From Methyloligella sp. (GTDB lineage: Bacteria; Pseudomonadota; Alphaproteobacteria; Rhizobiales; HXMU1428-3): a stretch of DNA of 64,000 bases. The translations under genes were made by a program, and so were the position numbers. Each line of letters begins with the position of its first letter. The first letter of the stretch is position 1. Positions 45,328 to 53,211 of this stretch are shown one piece after another. The stretch is taken from contig BQJJ01000002.1 of NCBI GenBank assembly GCA_021604645.1, forward strand, positions 124,001 through 188,000, in the 5' to 3' direction. The notes beneath the pieces are model-generated. The model searched no databases, was not told the DNA's origin, and worked only from the letters and a program-made list of their open reading frames with translations.

Positions 45328-45720
45328 TTATGGCTTTATGCTAATAGCGCTATACCAGGCGGCGATATCGTTGATATCTTTGTCAGATAAAGTCTGAGCA
45401 ATTGAATTCATAACAGCATGACTACGCACACCTTGGCGAAAATCTATAAGCTCCTTAATGACAAACCCTTCAACCGTCCCCTTAAATTCAGCTATTTTAA
45501 CAGCCCTAAGCATCCCCAACCTTCCGTGACAACGGGTACAAAGTTGCGCTTTCCCCCGGCCAGACCTAATAGAAAGCTTCCTCTGATCAGACTTTTCATG
45601 AAGTTTAGAAGGCAGCTCGTCCTTCTTTTGTGCATTTAAAGGAGAGGGAAAACCACCAGACAAAAAACTTAAAATCAGAAAAGATATGACAAAATAGTCA
45701 ATGGGTAATGAGGTCTTCAT
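45328..45720 (-). CDS. Small periplasmic cytochrome c
   Basis: 130 residues from ATG 45720 with a GGAGGGG site. The signal peptide (VISFLILSFLSGGFPSPLNA) is followed by a basic spacer and one haem site CTRCHG near residue 61. The axial Met is likely in SHAVMNSIAQTLSDKDINDI and AAWYSA ends the fold, as in FccA/c553-type cytochromes; the arrangement closely parallels the cytochrome at 39261. With FccB in the same region it may carry electrons from sulfide oxidation. A palindrome lies 20 bp upstream. Confidence 0.8.
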   Translation of the reverse strand: MKTSLPIDYFVISFLILSFLSGGFPSPLNAQKKDELPSKLHEKSDQRKLSIRSGRGKAQLCTRCHGRLGMLRAVKIAEFKGTVEGFVIKELIDFRQGVRSHAVMNSIAQTLSDKDINDIAAWYSAISIKP

Positions 45721-45739
45721 AAGTCCCCTCCAAACTCTT

Positions 45740-45763
45740 AATTATGAGTAGATTCTCATAATT
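45740..45763. promoter_or_regulatory. Palindrome at the cytochrome c promoter
   Basis: AATTATGAG-N6-CTCATAATT, perfect 9-bp arms, 20 bp before the start of the cytochrome c gene at 45720. Spacing and symmetry suit a dimeric winged-helix repressor; no candidate regulator is adjacent. Confidence 0.5.
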
Positions 45764-45879
45764 ATCTCAGAAAAGAGACAAAACACCAAACGGTGTTAAA
45801 CAAAACAACTCATAGACCCAGCAAATAAAAATTTTTTCTTATTATTTGTCATTAGACGCTTGATGGACTATCAGCCTTT

Positions 45880-46407
45880 TTATTGCGTCGTTCCTCTTTG
45901 TGGTTGGGAGCCAACAACTTTCCCCACCTTAACCGGGAAAGAACAAGTCTGATCTCCAACATTTTTACAAGGCTCAAAAATTGAAACCTCGCTTAATGTC
46001 CCATTCCCCCAAACAACCTGCACAGCAATACGCTCTGCTGTCCCCTTAGGTAAGCGAAGAGCAATATCTTCTAGTCCGCCTCCAGGCGGCAATGAAAATG
46101 GTAACTGCGGATTACATTTAACCAGCTTAAAACGCTTGTTTAGTTCAAGCGTGTTAATCGAATATCGGATCTCGTGCAGCTGGCAATGAAGCGTTTGCAA
46201 GGCTGTAAAATAGATCAACTGATGATTACCATAATTACGAAAAGACACCCAACCAGAGCTCTTATTGGCTTCAAGCATTTTCTGATAAAGTGAAAGCGGC
46301 GGTATTCGGCTTTTATAGCTATCATCAGCAAAGCTGGGCACAATACCACCTAGAATAAGTACCAAAACAAGAACAACACGACTAACTAAAGATAAAAATT
46401 TAGCACT
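45880..46407 (-). CDS. Hypothetical exported protein
   Basis: About 175 residues; I start at ATG 46407 (MSAKFLSLVSRV), where a normal signal peptide begins (VVLVLVLILGGIVPSFADDS); an upstream start at 46452 would mask it. The mature part has four cysteines (TLHCQLHEIR, LVKCNPQLPF, FEPCKNVGDQTCSFP), probably two disulfides, and a beta-rich layout with VSFRNYGNHQLIYFTALQTL. I do not recognise the family. The spacing of about 95 bp to the TetR-like gene upstream allows cotranscription. Confidence 0.65.
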   Translation of the reverse strand, partial: SAKFLSLVSRVVLVLVLILGGIVPSFADDSYKSRIPPLSLYQKMLEANKSSGWVSFRNYGNHQLIYFTALQTLHCQLHEIRYSINTLELNKRFKLVKCNPQLPFSLPPGGGLEDIALRLPKGTAERIAVQVVWGNGTLSEVSIFEPCKNVGDQTCSFPVKVGKVVGSQPQRGTTQ

Positions 46408-46504
46408 CATATAGGTCAAACGCCCCTCTGGAAAAATTACAAAAGAAACCAATCAATCCGTAATTTATAGAGTTTTTTACACGCGAACCAGCAAAAATAT
46501 TGCC

Positions 46505-47083
46505 TTAAAGAAAAGTGAGGTTTTTAGCGCCCTCAAGACCTGACATATAAGAGCGTAGTGAATATTCAAAAGCTTCATCAACAGATCCATTCAGACGAAA
46601 ACTACCATCAATCTCCATTGTACAAAAACCATACATGAAACTGGCTAGAAACCGAGAGGCAGAAACCGCATGATCATCACCTGCGATTTGACTAATGATT
46701 TGGACAACAGGATCACAAACCTCTTTTTCTTCGGCAAATTCTTCTGTCTTTAATTCTGGCCGATGCATCAGACGAAATAACTCAGGTTGTTTATTCGCAA
46801 AACTGCGATACGTTTTACAAATGAAATAAATTTTCTGAGCTGGTTCTTCAACGCCAATTACGGAATTTTGCAATGCAAATCGCAAGTCCTCAAGCACCCC
46901 GTCTTTCACTGCCCGTAACAATGAAGTTTTTTCAGTATAATGCGTCTCAATAATAGCCTCAGTTGTGCGTACTTTTATCGCAACGTCATCTAAATCAAAT
47001 CCATCCACACCCCGAGATCGGATCAATCGGCGTGTAACCAAAAGAATTTCTGCATCACTAATGTCTGTAACAAACCGGTCCAT
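46505..47083 (-). CDS. TetR-like transcriptional regulator
   Basis: 192 residues from ATG 47083 (GGAGAG site). The N-terminal helix-turn-helix is recognisable but divergent: LLVTRRLIRSRGVDGFDLDD, VAIKVRTTEAIIETHYTEKT then SLLRAVKDG. The C-terminal ligand domain (FICKTYRSFANKQPELFRLM, and SRFLASFMYGFCTMEI with a WHG-like/TetR_C pattern) is normal in size. A long palindrome sits 31-61 bp upstream of the start, so it probably represses itself and the exported protein behind it. Confidence 0.75.
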   Translation of the reverse strand: MDRFVTDISDAEILLVTRRLIRSRGVDGFDLDDVAIKVRTTEAIIETHYTEKTSLLRAVKDGVLEDLRFALQNSVIGVEEPAQKIYFICKTYRSFANKQPELFRLMHRPELKTEEFAEEKEVCDPVVQIISQIAGDDHAVSASRFLASFMYGFCTMEIDGSFRLNGSVDEAFEYSLRSYMSGLEGAKNLTFL

Positions 47084-47113
47084 CAATTCTCTCCACTTCT
47101 ATTTCGAGGTTAG

Positions 47114-47144
47114 CATGACGTTAAGCCGCGCTAATAACGTCATG
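47114..47144. promoter_or_regulatory. Palindromic operator upstream of the TetR-like gene
   Basis: CATGACGTTA and TAACGTCATG, perfect 10-bp arms around an 11-bp spacer, 31 bp before the start at 47083; expected autoregulatory site. Confidence 0.6.
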
Positions 47145-47698
47145 GTTAACCTGCGTCAACAGAAAACAAACCAGGTTGTCATTTTTCTTTCACATAGCAT
47201 TTCAAATAGTCTAACGACGGCTTTAGAAGGTATATTTCTGTATTAATCATCAAAAAAACACCTATTTTCTTTTAAAAATTAATCGACCCAAACATTAAAA
47301 CTTTGAGATGAAAAATTAAAACTAACCATTTGAATTCACGACAATTGGTTCAAAATACAACCTAGAAGAATGACAGCAAAGTTTAGTTTTTTAACAAAAA
47401 CAATTCACCGATAATTTTTAAGTTTTCTAAGAAATTTTCAGGCAATGAATGAAAATTAAAAACAGTACAAAGAGAAATTATCTAGAACATTTCTAAACGA
47501 AATTGAAATTAAGCGATGTATAGAATTTTAGCGCTCAAAACTCGTGCGACAAATAAGCCACACACTCTCCACAGCCCTGCCTTGACAATGCCTCATTAAC
47601 CATTAAGTTTCGCTCCGGCTTCATTCAAGAAGCTTTTCAATTCTAAAAGGCTAATTCTACGCCAAACATTAATGACCATTATTATGGAGTATTCTTAA
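47145..47698. other. Non-coding divergent spacer
   Basis: 550 bp of AT-rich sequence between the TetR-like gene and the RlpA-like gene. No reading frame with a start signal and no repeat stands out; the plus-strand promoter of the RlpA-like gene must be near the right end. Confidence 0.4.
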
Positions 47699-48061
47699 AT
47701 GTACCTCAAACGGACAGGGCTGTTCTTTGCCCTACTGTTATCTTTTGTTGTTGTCTCTAATTCACAAGCTCATGCATTCAAACAATGCGGTAAAGCTTCA
47801 TGGTATGCCGGACCAACAAATAAAACTGCTAACGGCGAACGTCTTCGTCATAACGCCAACACAGCAGCACATAAATCTTTACCATTTGGAACAAAAGTAA
47901 GAGTAACGAACCGCCGCAACGGCAAATCGTTAATCGTACGGATCAACGATCGTGGCCCATTTATCCATGGACGCATCATTGATCTAACAAAAGGCGGCGC
48001 GTCTCGCCTCGGCTTCATTAATGCTGGTGTAACAAATGTTTGCATCACACGCATTCGTTAA
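47699..48061 (+). CDS. RlpA-like double-psi beta-barrel protein
   Basis: 120 residues: signal peptide ([20 protein letters not shown]) plus a single RlpA domain. Family blocks: [60 protein letters not shown] then [10 protein letters not shown]. The catalytic-type Asp of the double-psi barrel (NDRGPF) is present. It lacks the SPOR domain and lipobox of full-length RlpA, so it is a short periplasmic form; in RlpA the domain cleaves naked glycan strands at the septum. Followed by a repeat element and a strong hairpin. Confidence 0.85.
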   Translation: MYLKRTGLFFALLLSFVVVSNSQAHAFKQCGKASWYAGPTNKTANGERLRHNANTAAHKSLPFGTKVRVTNRRNGKSLIVRINDRGPFIHGRIIDLTKGGASRLGFINAGVTNVCITRIR

Positions 48062-48080
48062 AAAGAAATACGAATGCTTA

Positions 48081-48158
48081 TGCGGATGCAACGTGGGCAT
48101 ACGAAGCTCAAAAAAGTGCAACCTGAAGGCACATTTAAAAAGTGCAATCTGAAGGCAC
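48081..48158 (+). repeat. Dispersed GGATGC/GCATC repeat, copy 3, with an 18-bp tandem duplication
   Basis: TGCGGATGCAACGTGGGCAT then ACGAAGCTCA, followed by AGTGCAACCTGAAGGCAC at 48115-48132 and AGTGCAATCTGAAGGCAC at 48141-48158 (17 of 18 identical). Same head as copies at 36000, 43421 and 51766. Confidence 0.6.
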
Positions 48159-48166
48159 GTTAAAAG

Positions 48167-48198
48167 AGGCTATCCCATTTTATCTAATGGGATAGCCT
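48167..48198. terminator. Terminator hairpin behind the RlpA-like gene
   Basis: AGGCTATCCCATT / AATGGGATAGCCT, a perfect 13-bp stem with a 6-nt loop. Confidence 0.65.
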
Positions 48199-48237
48199 AA
48201 TCAAAATTTAAATGACTAATCATTAAAGTCTCACTAT

Positions 48238-48354
48238 TCATCGCAACAAATTTATCTTCATAACAACCTGTTCATGCTGAGGTAAATTCTGCAAAGCAGC
48301 ACCGCTTAACACCATAAACAATCCAGCCACCATTAAAAATCTAAAGTAATACAT
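48238..48354 (-). CDS. 38-residue membrane microprotein
   Basis: Short frame starting at ATG 48354 with a strong TTAGGAG site nine bases ahead. The product opens with a hydrophobic segment (MYYFRFLMVAGLFMVLSGAA) that could be a signal anchor, then LQNLPQHEQVVMKINLLR. The start signal is as good as those of neighbouring genes, and it follows the 99-residue membrane protein on the same strand, so I keep it as a probable gene. No family recognised. Confidence 0.45.
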   Translation of the reverse strand: MYYFRFLMVAGLFMVLSGAALQNLPQHEQVVMKINLLR

Positions 48355-48424
48355 CAACCAATACTCCTAAATTAAATTCCAGTTATCTATTGGTCGGTAC
48401 GAACCTCAGAAAGGTTCAAAAAAA

Positions 48425-48724
48425 TCACCTTATATTTTTAGATAAATTTTGGCATATGAGTTCATCGACCAAAACACAGTCACGATTTAACAATGAGTGA
48501 TTATAGGCACTGCCCGATAACAAAATTTTAGAATGATAGCGTTGTGAAAAATAAGCCTCTGTTTGATCCAAACTGACACGGTTTTCATCTTTAGCAATAG
48601 CATCCGTTTGAATACTAAGAGACACCAGACCAATCAGCAAAAGGCCTGCAACTAAGCTCAGCGTCCCTAAGCCATATAAAGTCTCTTGCTTCACACCTAT
48701 GTTTTTTATGACCTTATTCTTCAT
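48425..48724 (-). CDS. Hypothetical single-pass membrane protein
   Basis: 99 residues with an AGAGGAG site upstream of ATG 48724. One membrane helix (LSLVAGLLLIGLVSLSIQTD) after a basic N-terminus, then a 55-residue probably periplasmic tail with two cysteines (RDCVLVDELICQNL). No recognised domain. Divergent from the gene at 48844. Confidence 0.6.
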   Translation of the reverse strand: MKNKVIKNIGVKQETLYGLGTLSLVAGLLLIGLVSLSIQTDAIAKDENRVSLDQTEAYFSQRYHSKILLSGSAYNHSLLNRDCVLVDELICQNLSKNIR

Positions 48725-48843
48725 CCCCTTATTCTCCTCTAATAAATCATTGAGATAGTCGTTTGTCGTAAGGGAAAAGAAAAAAGTTCATTTTCTAATT
48801 TAAAAATGAAAAACCATAGGAAGGATACCTAAAGGCTCAGAGC

Positions 48844-49455
48844 TTGAATTCAGATGAAAAAAACGTCATAGATAATGCAAGAGGTCAGTCAAAAAGGACG
48901 GTCAATCAGATAATGTCTATCCAGCTAAAGCTATCAAATAACAGCAAAAGCAGTTTCTTTGTTGATATTGAAAAGTTCCCAACAAAAGTAAAGGTTCCAG
49001 CCAGCAAATCTGATTATTTGTCTCAAATTATAACCGGGATCTTTTTCACCCTGTTTGGTTACGTATTATTTCGTTCAAATCTACTTGAAGATTCTATAAC
49101 ACCAAACCTGCTGTTTGGTTTAGCTATGGGGACATTTGGTGGGTTTAACCTTGCCAAAGCGCTCTTTGGCACCAAAGGATCAGCCAGTCTCACATTCCAT
49201 GAAAGATATGTCGAAGCAAAACAAGAACATTGGTTCACAAAGAAAAAATGGCAAACGCCATATTCAGAATTTAAAGGAGTGAAAACAAGAAAAGGCATAA
49301 GGCCCAAAAGAGGCGACCTGCAACCGTTTCAAATCATTGAACTCATCCACCAGGACGCATCTAAAACTCTCCCTCTTTACGCAAAAAGAGGAAGCAAAAG
49401 ACAAACAAAACTTTTAGAAGACTATGCCGAAAAATTTAATGTACCAGTTCTTTAA
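48844..49455 (+). CDS. Hypothetical membrane protein
   Basis: 203 residues if started at TTG 48844; ATG 48913 is an alternative giving 180 residues, and neither has an ideal ribosome site. A helical hairpin of two membrane segments (IITGIFFTLFGYVLFRSNLL and PNLLFGLAMGTFGGFNLAKA) is followed by a cytoplasmic beta-rich domain (SASLTFHERYVEAKQEHWFT, YSEFKGVKTRKGIRPKRGDL, IIELIHQDASKTLPLYAKRG) that resembles PH-like domains of small membrane proteins. Function unknown. Confidence 0.6.
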   Translation: MNSDEKNVIDNARGQSKRTVNQIMSIQLKLSNNSKSSFFVDIEKFPTKVKVPASKSDYLSQIITGIFFTLFGYVLFRSNLLEDSITPNLLFGLAMGTFGGFNLAKALFGTKGSASLTFHERYVEAKQEHWFTKKKWQTPYSEFKGVKTRKGIRPKRGDLQPFQIIELIHQDASKTLPLYAKRGSKRQTKLLEDYAEKFNVPVL

Positions 49456-49495
49456 AGAGGTAAGCCGAACTGGATAACAAAAGTGAAAGCCCTGC

Positions 49496-49945
49496 CTATT
49501 GTAAAAGCTCTTTCACAACTTTGTTAGCTGCACCAAAATCCATCTGTCCAGCATATTTAGCTTTCAGAGCCGCCATAGTCCGCCCCATATCTTTCAGGCT
49601 AGTCGCATCAATCTCAGCAACAACCTCTTTGACAGCTTCAGCTACAGCCTCTTCATCCATTTGTTGAGGTAAAAAGTCTTTAATAACCTCAATTTCTTTC
49701 AGCTCTTGTTCAGCCAATTCAGCTCGACCAGCATCTTTATAAGTAACAGCCGATTCTTGGCGTTGCTTCACCATTTTCGCCAAAATTTCAAGAATTTCAG
49801 TATCAGAGACTGTATCCGTACCCTTAGTACGGCCAGCAATATCACGGTCTTTAATCGCTGCATTAATCAAGCGAAGCGTCCCAACCCGGACCTTATCTTT
49901 CGCCTTAACAGCATCTTTCAGAGCTTCATTAATTTTATCGCGCAT
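49496..49945 (-). CDS. GatB/YqeY domain protein
   Basis: 149 residues from ATG 49945 (AGGA site), the standard length; the longer frame to 49981 adds a non-homologous leader. Whole-length YqeY match: MRDKINEALKDAVKAKDKVR, VGTLRLINAAIKDRDIAGR, ILAKMVKQRQESAVTYKDAG, EVIKDFLPQQMDEEAVAEAV, and DMGRTMAALKAKYAGQMDFG. The domain is the tRNA-binding tail shared with GatB of the Glu/Asp-tRNA amidotransferase; the stand-alone protein's role is unclear. In many alphaproteobacteria it sits divergent from carA, as here. Confidence 0.9.
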   Translation of the reverse strand: MRDKINEALKDAVKAKDKVRVGTLRLINAAIKDRDIAGRTKGTDTVSDTEILEILAKMVKQRQESAVTYKDAGRAELAEQELKEIEVIKDFLPQQMDEEAVAEAVKEVVAEIDATSLKDMGRTMAALKAKYAGQMDFGAANKVVKELLQ

Positions 49946-50428
49946 AAAAAATCCTATATGGGTACAAGAATAAAAGGTCAAAACAGTCGGATCATAAAAT
50001 TCATAATTTGGTTTAATTTAAACGATGAAACTCGCCAAACAATAAAGCTCGCTAAAAATCTACCCAATGTTTAAATATTGATCCGCAACACCCTTCAAAA
50101 CTCAAGAATCATCCTGAATCATGAAAGAGAGATAAGCGTAAATCATTAAAGCCTAACTTGGCAATCATTTTTACATATATAAAGCACTGATTTCATTAGT
50201 TATTTTATTATTTTTTTTGTTGACTGCAAAACAACATTCACATAGGGTCGGGCCGTTTACCAAACTGTACAAAGATTTTTTTGTCTAATGAGACAAATCT
50301 AGTGGTCTTTAAATAGTGACATATGGTAAGTAAGAACAAATTCATAAATTCAAATAAAGTCTCACTTCCAAACAACCAATTCAAAGTTTGGGATGAGTAT
50401 CTATGCCATAAAATAGAAAGCCAATTGA
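49946..50428. promoter_or_regulatory. YqeY/carA divergent region with carA leader
   Basis: 480 bp, AT-rich. A small hairpin TTTGTCT-AATG-AGACAAA at 50280-50297 lies about 130 bp before carA and might be part of its leader. No leader peptide or PyrR-type element is evident. Confidence 0.4.
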
Positions 50429-51682
50429 ATGCCTGAAACAACCTCAAACATCAAAGATGCTAGCTCTCCAGAAAAGAAAACAGTCTCACCTTCTTCTGGG
50501 GCATGGGAAGCAACTCAATATACCGCTGTCATTGTTCTGGCAGATGGAACTGTTATTAAAGGTGTCGGAGCTGGGTTTGAAGGTACTGCAGTGGGTGAAA
50601 TTTGCTTTAATACAGCAATGACGGGTTATCAGGAAATTCTCACCGATCCATCTTATGCAGGGCAAATCATCACCTTTACCTTCCCTCATATTGGCAATAT
50701 CGGCACAAATGAAGAAGATACAGAAACTTCTAATAACGAGGCAACAAACAAGGTGCGTGGCTGTATTTTAAGAAGCCCTATCACAACACCTTCAAATTAT
50801 CGCTCTAACCAACACTTCGAGAGTTGGTTAAAATCAAACAAAATTATAGCAATCACAAATATCGACACCCGCGCCCTTACAAGCCTTATCCGTGAAAAAG
50901 GTATGCAGCATGCAGTCATCGCTAATAATTCAGATGGTGTCTTCGATATTGACACTCTAAAGCAACAAGCCTCAAGCTGGGACGGAATTGAAGGGGCTGA
51001 TCTTGCAAAAGACGTTACAGTCAACCAATCTTATGAATGGCACGAGACTAAATGGGTCTGGGATGAAGGCTATGGCAACCTGGAAAATCCAGACTTTCAC
51101 GTTGTTGCCCTTGATTGCGGCACCAAACGTAACATCTTCAGATGCCTCGCATCAGTTGGATGTAAAGTCACAGTAATGCCAGCTTCCTCAAAAGCAGAAG
51201 ACATTTTAGCTGAAAACCCAGATGGTATCTTCATCTCAAACGGTCCAGGCGACCCTGCCGCCACTGGCGAATATGCAGCTATTGAAATTAAAAAATTAGT
51301 TGAGAGCGGCAAGCCAATCTTCGGAATTTGTCTTGGCCATCAAATTCTAGCCTTAGCCCTTGGCGCCGAAACCGCCAAAATGCAACAAGGTCACCATGGC
51401 GCCAACCACCCTGTTAAAGATCATACAACTGGCAAAGTGGAAATCACATCCATGAATCATGGCTTTACAGTTAACAGAGATACTCTGCCAGAAAACCTTA
51501 CAGAAACTCATATTTCGCTATTTGATGGCACAAATTGCGGCATAAGACTAAAAGACAAACCTGTTTTTTCAGTGCAATATCATCCTGAAGCAAGCCCTGG
51601 TCCACAAGATAGCCACTATCTATTCCGCCGTTTTGTGAACTTTATGCGTGCAGAAAAAAACATGGAACCAATAAAAGAATAA
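50429..51682 (+). CDS. carA: Carbamoyl-phosphate synthase, small (glutaminase) subunit
   Basis: 417 residues. Hydrolyses glutamine and channels ammonia to CarB for pyrimidine and arginine synthesis. The N-terminal CPSase domain (VIVLADGTVIKGVGAGFEGT, AMTGYQEILTDPSYAGQIIT) is followed by a class I amidotransferase domain with the nucleophile in FGICLGHQILALALG and the His/Glu pair in VQYHPEASPGP. It starts about 25 residues before the usual first strand, an N-terminal Ser/Lys-rich extension common in alphaproteobacteria. The ribosome site is weak. carB follows only after an unrelated gene and about 1.5 kb. Confidence 0.96.
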   Translation: MPETTSNIKDASSPEKKTVSPSSGAWEATQYTAVIVLADGTVIKGVGAGFEGTAVGEICFNTAMTGYQEILTDPSYAGQIITFTFPHIGNIGTNEEDTETSNNEATNKVRGCILRSPITTPSNYRSNQHFESWLKSNKIIAITNIDTRALTSLIREKGMQHAVIANNSDGVFDIDTLKQQASSWDGIEGADLAKDVTVNQSYEWHETKWVWDEGYGNLENPDFHVVALDCGTKRNIFRCLASVGCKVTVMPASSKAEDILAENPDGIFISNGPGDPAATGEYAAIEIKKLVESGKPIFGICLGHQILALALGAETAKMQQGHHGANHPVKDHTTGKVEITSMNHGFTVNRDTLPENLTETHISLFDGTNCGIRLKDKPVFSVQYHPEASPGPQDSHYLFRRFVNFMRAEKNMEPIKE

Positions 51683-51723
51683 CTCAAGACTTTATGGTCC
51701 ATTAAATAAACAGTTACGTACAA

Positions 51724-51751
51724 AATAAGGGAGGCAAATGTCTCCCTTATT
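51724..51751. terminator. Hairpin behind carA
   Basis: AATAAGGGAG / CTCCCTTATT, a 10-bp stem with an 8-nt loop, 41 bp after the carA stop. Confidence 0.6.
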
Positions 51752-51765
51752 GTTGCCAACTAAAA

Positions 51766-51820
51766 TGCGGATGCTTGTGGGCATCTGAAGCATAAAAATG
51801 GCAACCTTAAAGGCGCAACT
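51766..51820 (+). repeat. Dispersed GGATGC/GCATC repeat, copy 4
   Basis: TGCGGATGCTTGTGGGCATC then TGAAGCATAAAAATGGCAAC and CTTAAAGGCGCAACT. Its tail GCAACCT-AAGGCGCA parallels the GCAACCTGAAGGCAC of copy 3. It lies just before the ChaN-like gene. Confidence 0.55.
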
Positions 51821-51837
51821 AAAAAAGGATGTGTTAT

Positions 51838-52863
51838 ATGAAATTTGTCAAAGCCCTATGTCTCGTCTCACTTATTCTTCTGATGAATGGTGGGTTACAA
51901 CACCCAAACGCCCAAGCTAAAAACTCCAGTGACAAATTAAACAATCCATCAACCTGGCAATCAAAAGAATTACAAGACCACAAACTCGTTGGCAAAATCT
52001 GGTCGAAAGAAAAAAACACCTTCATCACACCAGACGAGCTCATCAAAGCTCTGTCTAAAAAACGTTTTATACTTTTAGGTGAAATTCATGACAACCCGGA
52101 TCATCACACCCTACAGGCTGGCATCATAAACGCTCTTAGCCACAAAAAAGAAAAACCTGCGCTCGTAATAGAGATGATCAAGGTTGATCAAATGAGACGG
52201 TATAATTCTTATCGAAACCAACCAAATTCAAAAGCCAAATTTCTAGGGACGGCCCTTCAATGGAAACAAAATGGCTGGCCTAAATGGGATATTTATTTAC
52301 CTATCGGCGAGCAAATTTACACCCATAATTTAGAAGTATTCCCCGGTCACACAACACGTATCATGATCGATCACCTGATCAAAAGTGACATGGGCGTTCT
52401 ACCTGAAAAAGCAAAAAAGGTTTTCAAACTTGATGTGAAACTTGAGAAAAGTTTAGATGAGGCTTTATCTGAAGACATTCGTGTTGCACATTGCAACCGC
52501 TTGCCTGAGCATGTCATTCCACCAATGACAGTAGTCCAAAGGTTCCGCGATGCTTGGATGGCTGATGTACTGATCCAGGCCTCATATGACAAGAATGACA
52601 AAAGGCGCCAAGCCATTCTCATTGCTGGCAATGGTCACACAAGAACAGATAGGGGCGCTCCATGGTATTTGGATTTAAGAGAAGGCAAAGGCAAATCTCT
52701 AACAGTTCAATTCGCTGAAACTTCAAGCAAAGCCACAACAATAAAAGACCTTGCTCAAAAAAATCCATCAGGCGAAATCGCTGCGGATTTTATCTGGGTC
52801 ACACCAACAATTAAACGAGGTGACCCCTGCGCTAATTTGCCAGATTTTGGCAAGAAGAACTAA
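51838..52863 (+). CDS. ChaN-like (DUF399) exported haem-/iron-related protein
   Basis: 341 residues starting at ATG 51838 (AGGA nine bases ahead; an ATG at 51829 is too close to that site). Signal peptide ALCLVSLILLMNGGLQHPNA without a clear lipobox. ChaN family hallmarks: RFILLGEIHDNPDHHTLQAG (metal/haem-site GE-H motif), PALVIEMIKVDQMRRYN, FRDAWMADVLIQASY, and AILIAGNGHTRTDRGAPWYL. ChaN of Campylobacter binds haem as a dimer; the periplasmic function is otherwise poorly known. It is placed between carA and carB on the same strand but separated from both by terminators. Confidence 0.85.
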   Translation: MKFVKALCLVSLILLMNGGLQHPNAQAKNSSDKLNNPSTWQSKELQDHKLVGKIWSKEKNTFITPDELIKALSKKRFILLGEIHDNPDHHTLQAGIINALSHKKEKPALVIEMIKVDQMRRYNSYRNQPNSKAKFLGTALQWKQNGWPKWDIYLPIGEQIYTHNLEVFPGHTTRIMIDHLIKSDMGVLPEKAKKVFKLDVKLEKSLDEALSEDIRVAHCNRLPEHVIPPMTVVQRFRDAWMADVLIQASYDKNDKRRQAILIAGNGHTRTDRGAPWYLDLREGKGKSLTVQFAETSSKATTIKDLAQKNPSGEIAADFIWVTPTIKRGDPCANLPDFGKKN

Positions 52864-52891
52864 GCCAGACACCCCAACTAAGGTCTAAGAG

Positions 52892-52940
52892 ATAGCCCTC
52901 AAACTTTCTATGAATAAATAAATTTTGAGGGCTATTTTTA
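52892..52940 (+). terminator. Rho-independent terminator of the ChaN-like gene
   Basis: ATAGCCCTCAAA / TTTGAGGGCTAT, a 12-bp stem with a 20-nt loop, then TTTTT on the plus strand. Confidence 0.8.
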
Positions 52941-53211
52941 CCTATGAATAGCTGTAAACAACACCTTTGACTTTAGAAACTGCCAAGCTGATATAAAATT
53001 AATCATTTTTCACCAAAATAAACCTATTTTCTAACAACTCTAAGTCGTTTTGGGGATTGCCCAATCAGCAAACCTTCTTTAGTGTGCCCTTCTCAGAGGG
53101 CTTCAAAAGTCAGCTACCCAGACAAAGAAAAATCGCGCTTGAAATTGGCTCTTAAGAAAAGGGCCAAACAATTTGGGTGCGCCATATAATTGCCAGCACT
53201 GAGATACGAAA
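52941..53211. other. carB upstream region
   Basis: Non-coding 270 bp that must carry the carB promoter; no clear palindrome or leader peptide seen. Confidence 0.4.

Noticed and set aside
48115-48158. Short repeats as a CRISPR array
   Set aside because: Only two imperfect 18-bp units with an 8-bp gap, no spacers and no cas genes.
50280-50297. carA attenuator
   Set aside because: The small hairpin has no T-run and no leader peptide with pyrimidine-rich or Arg codons, so it was only noted as part of the leader.
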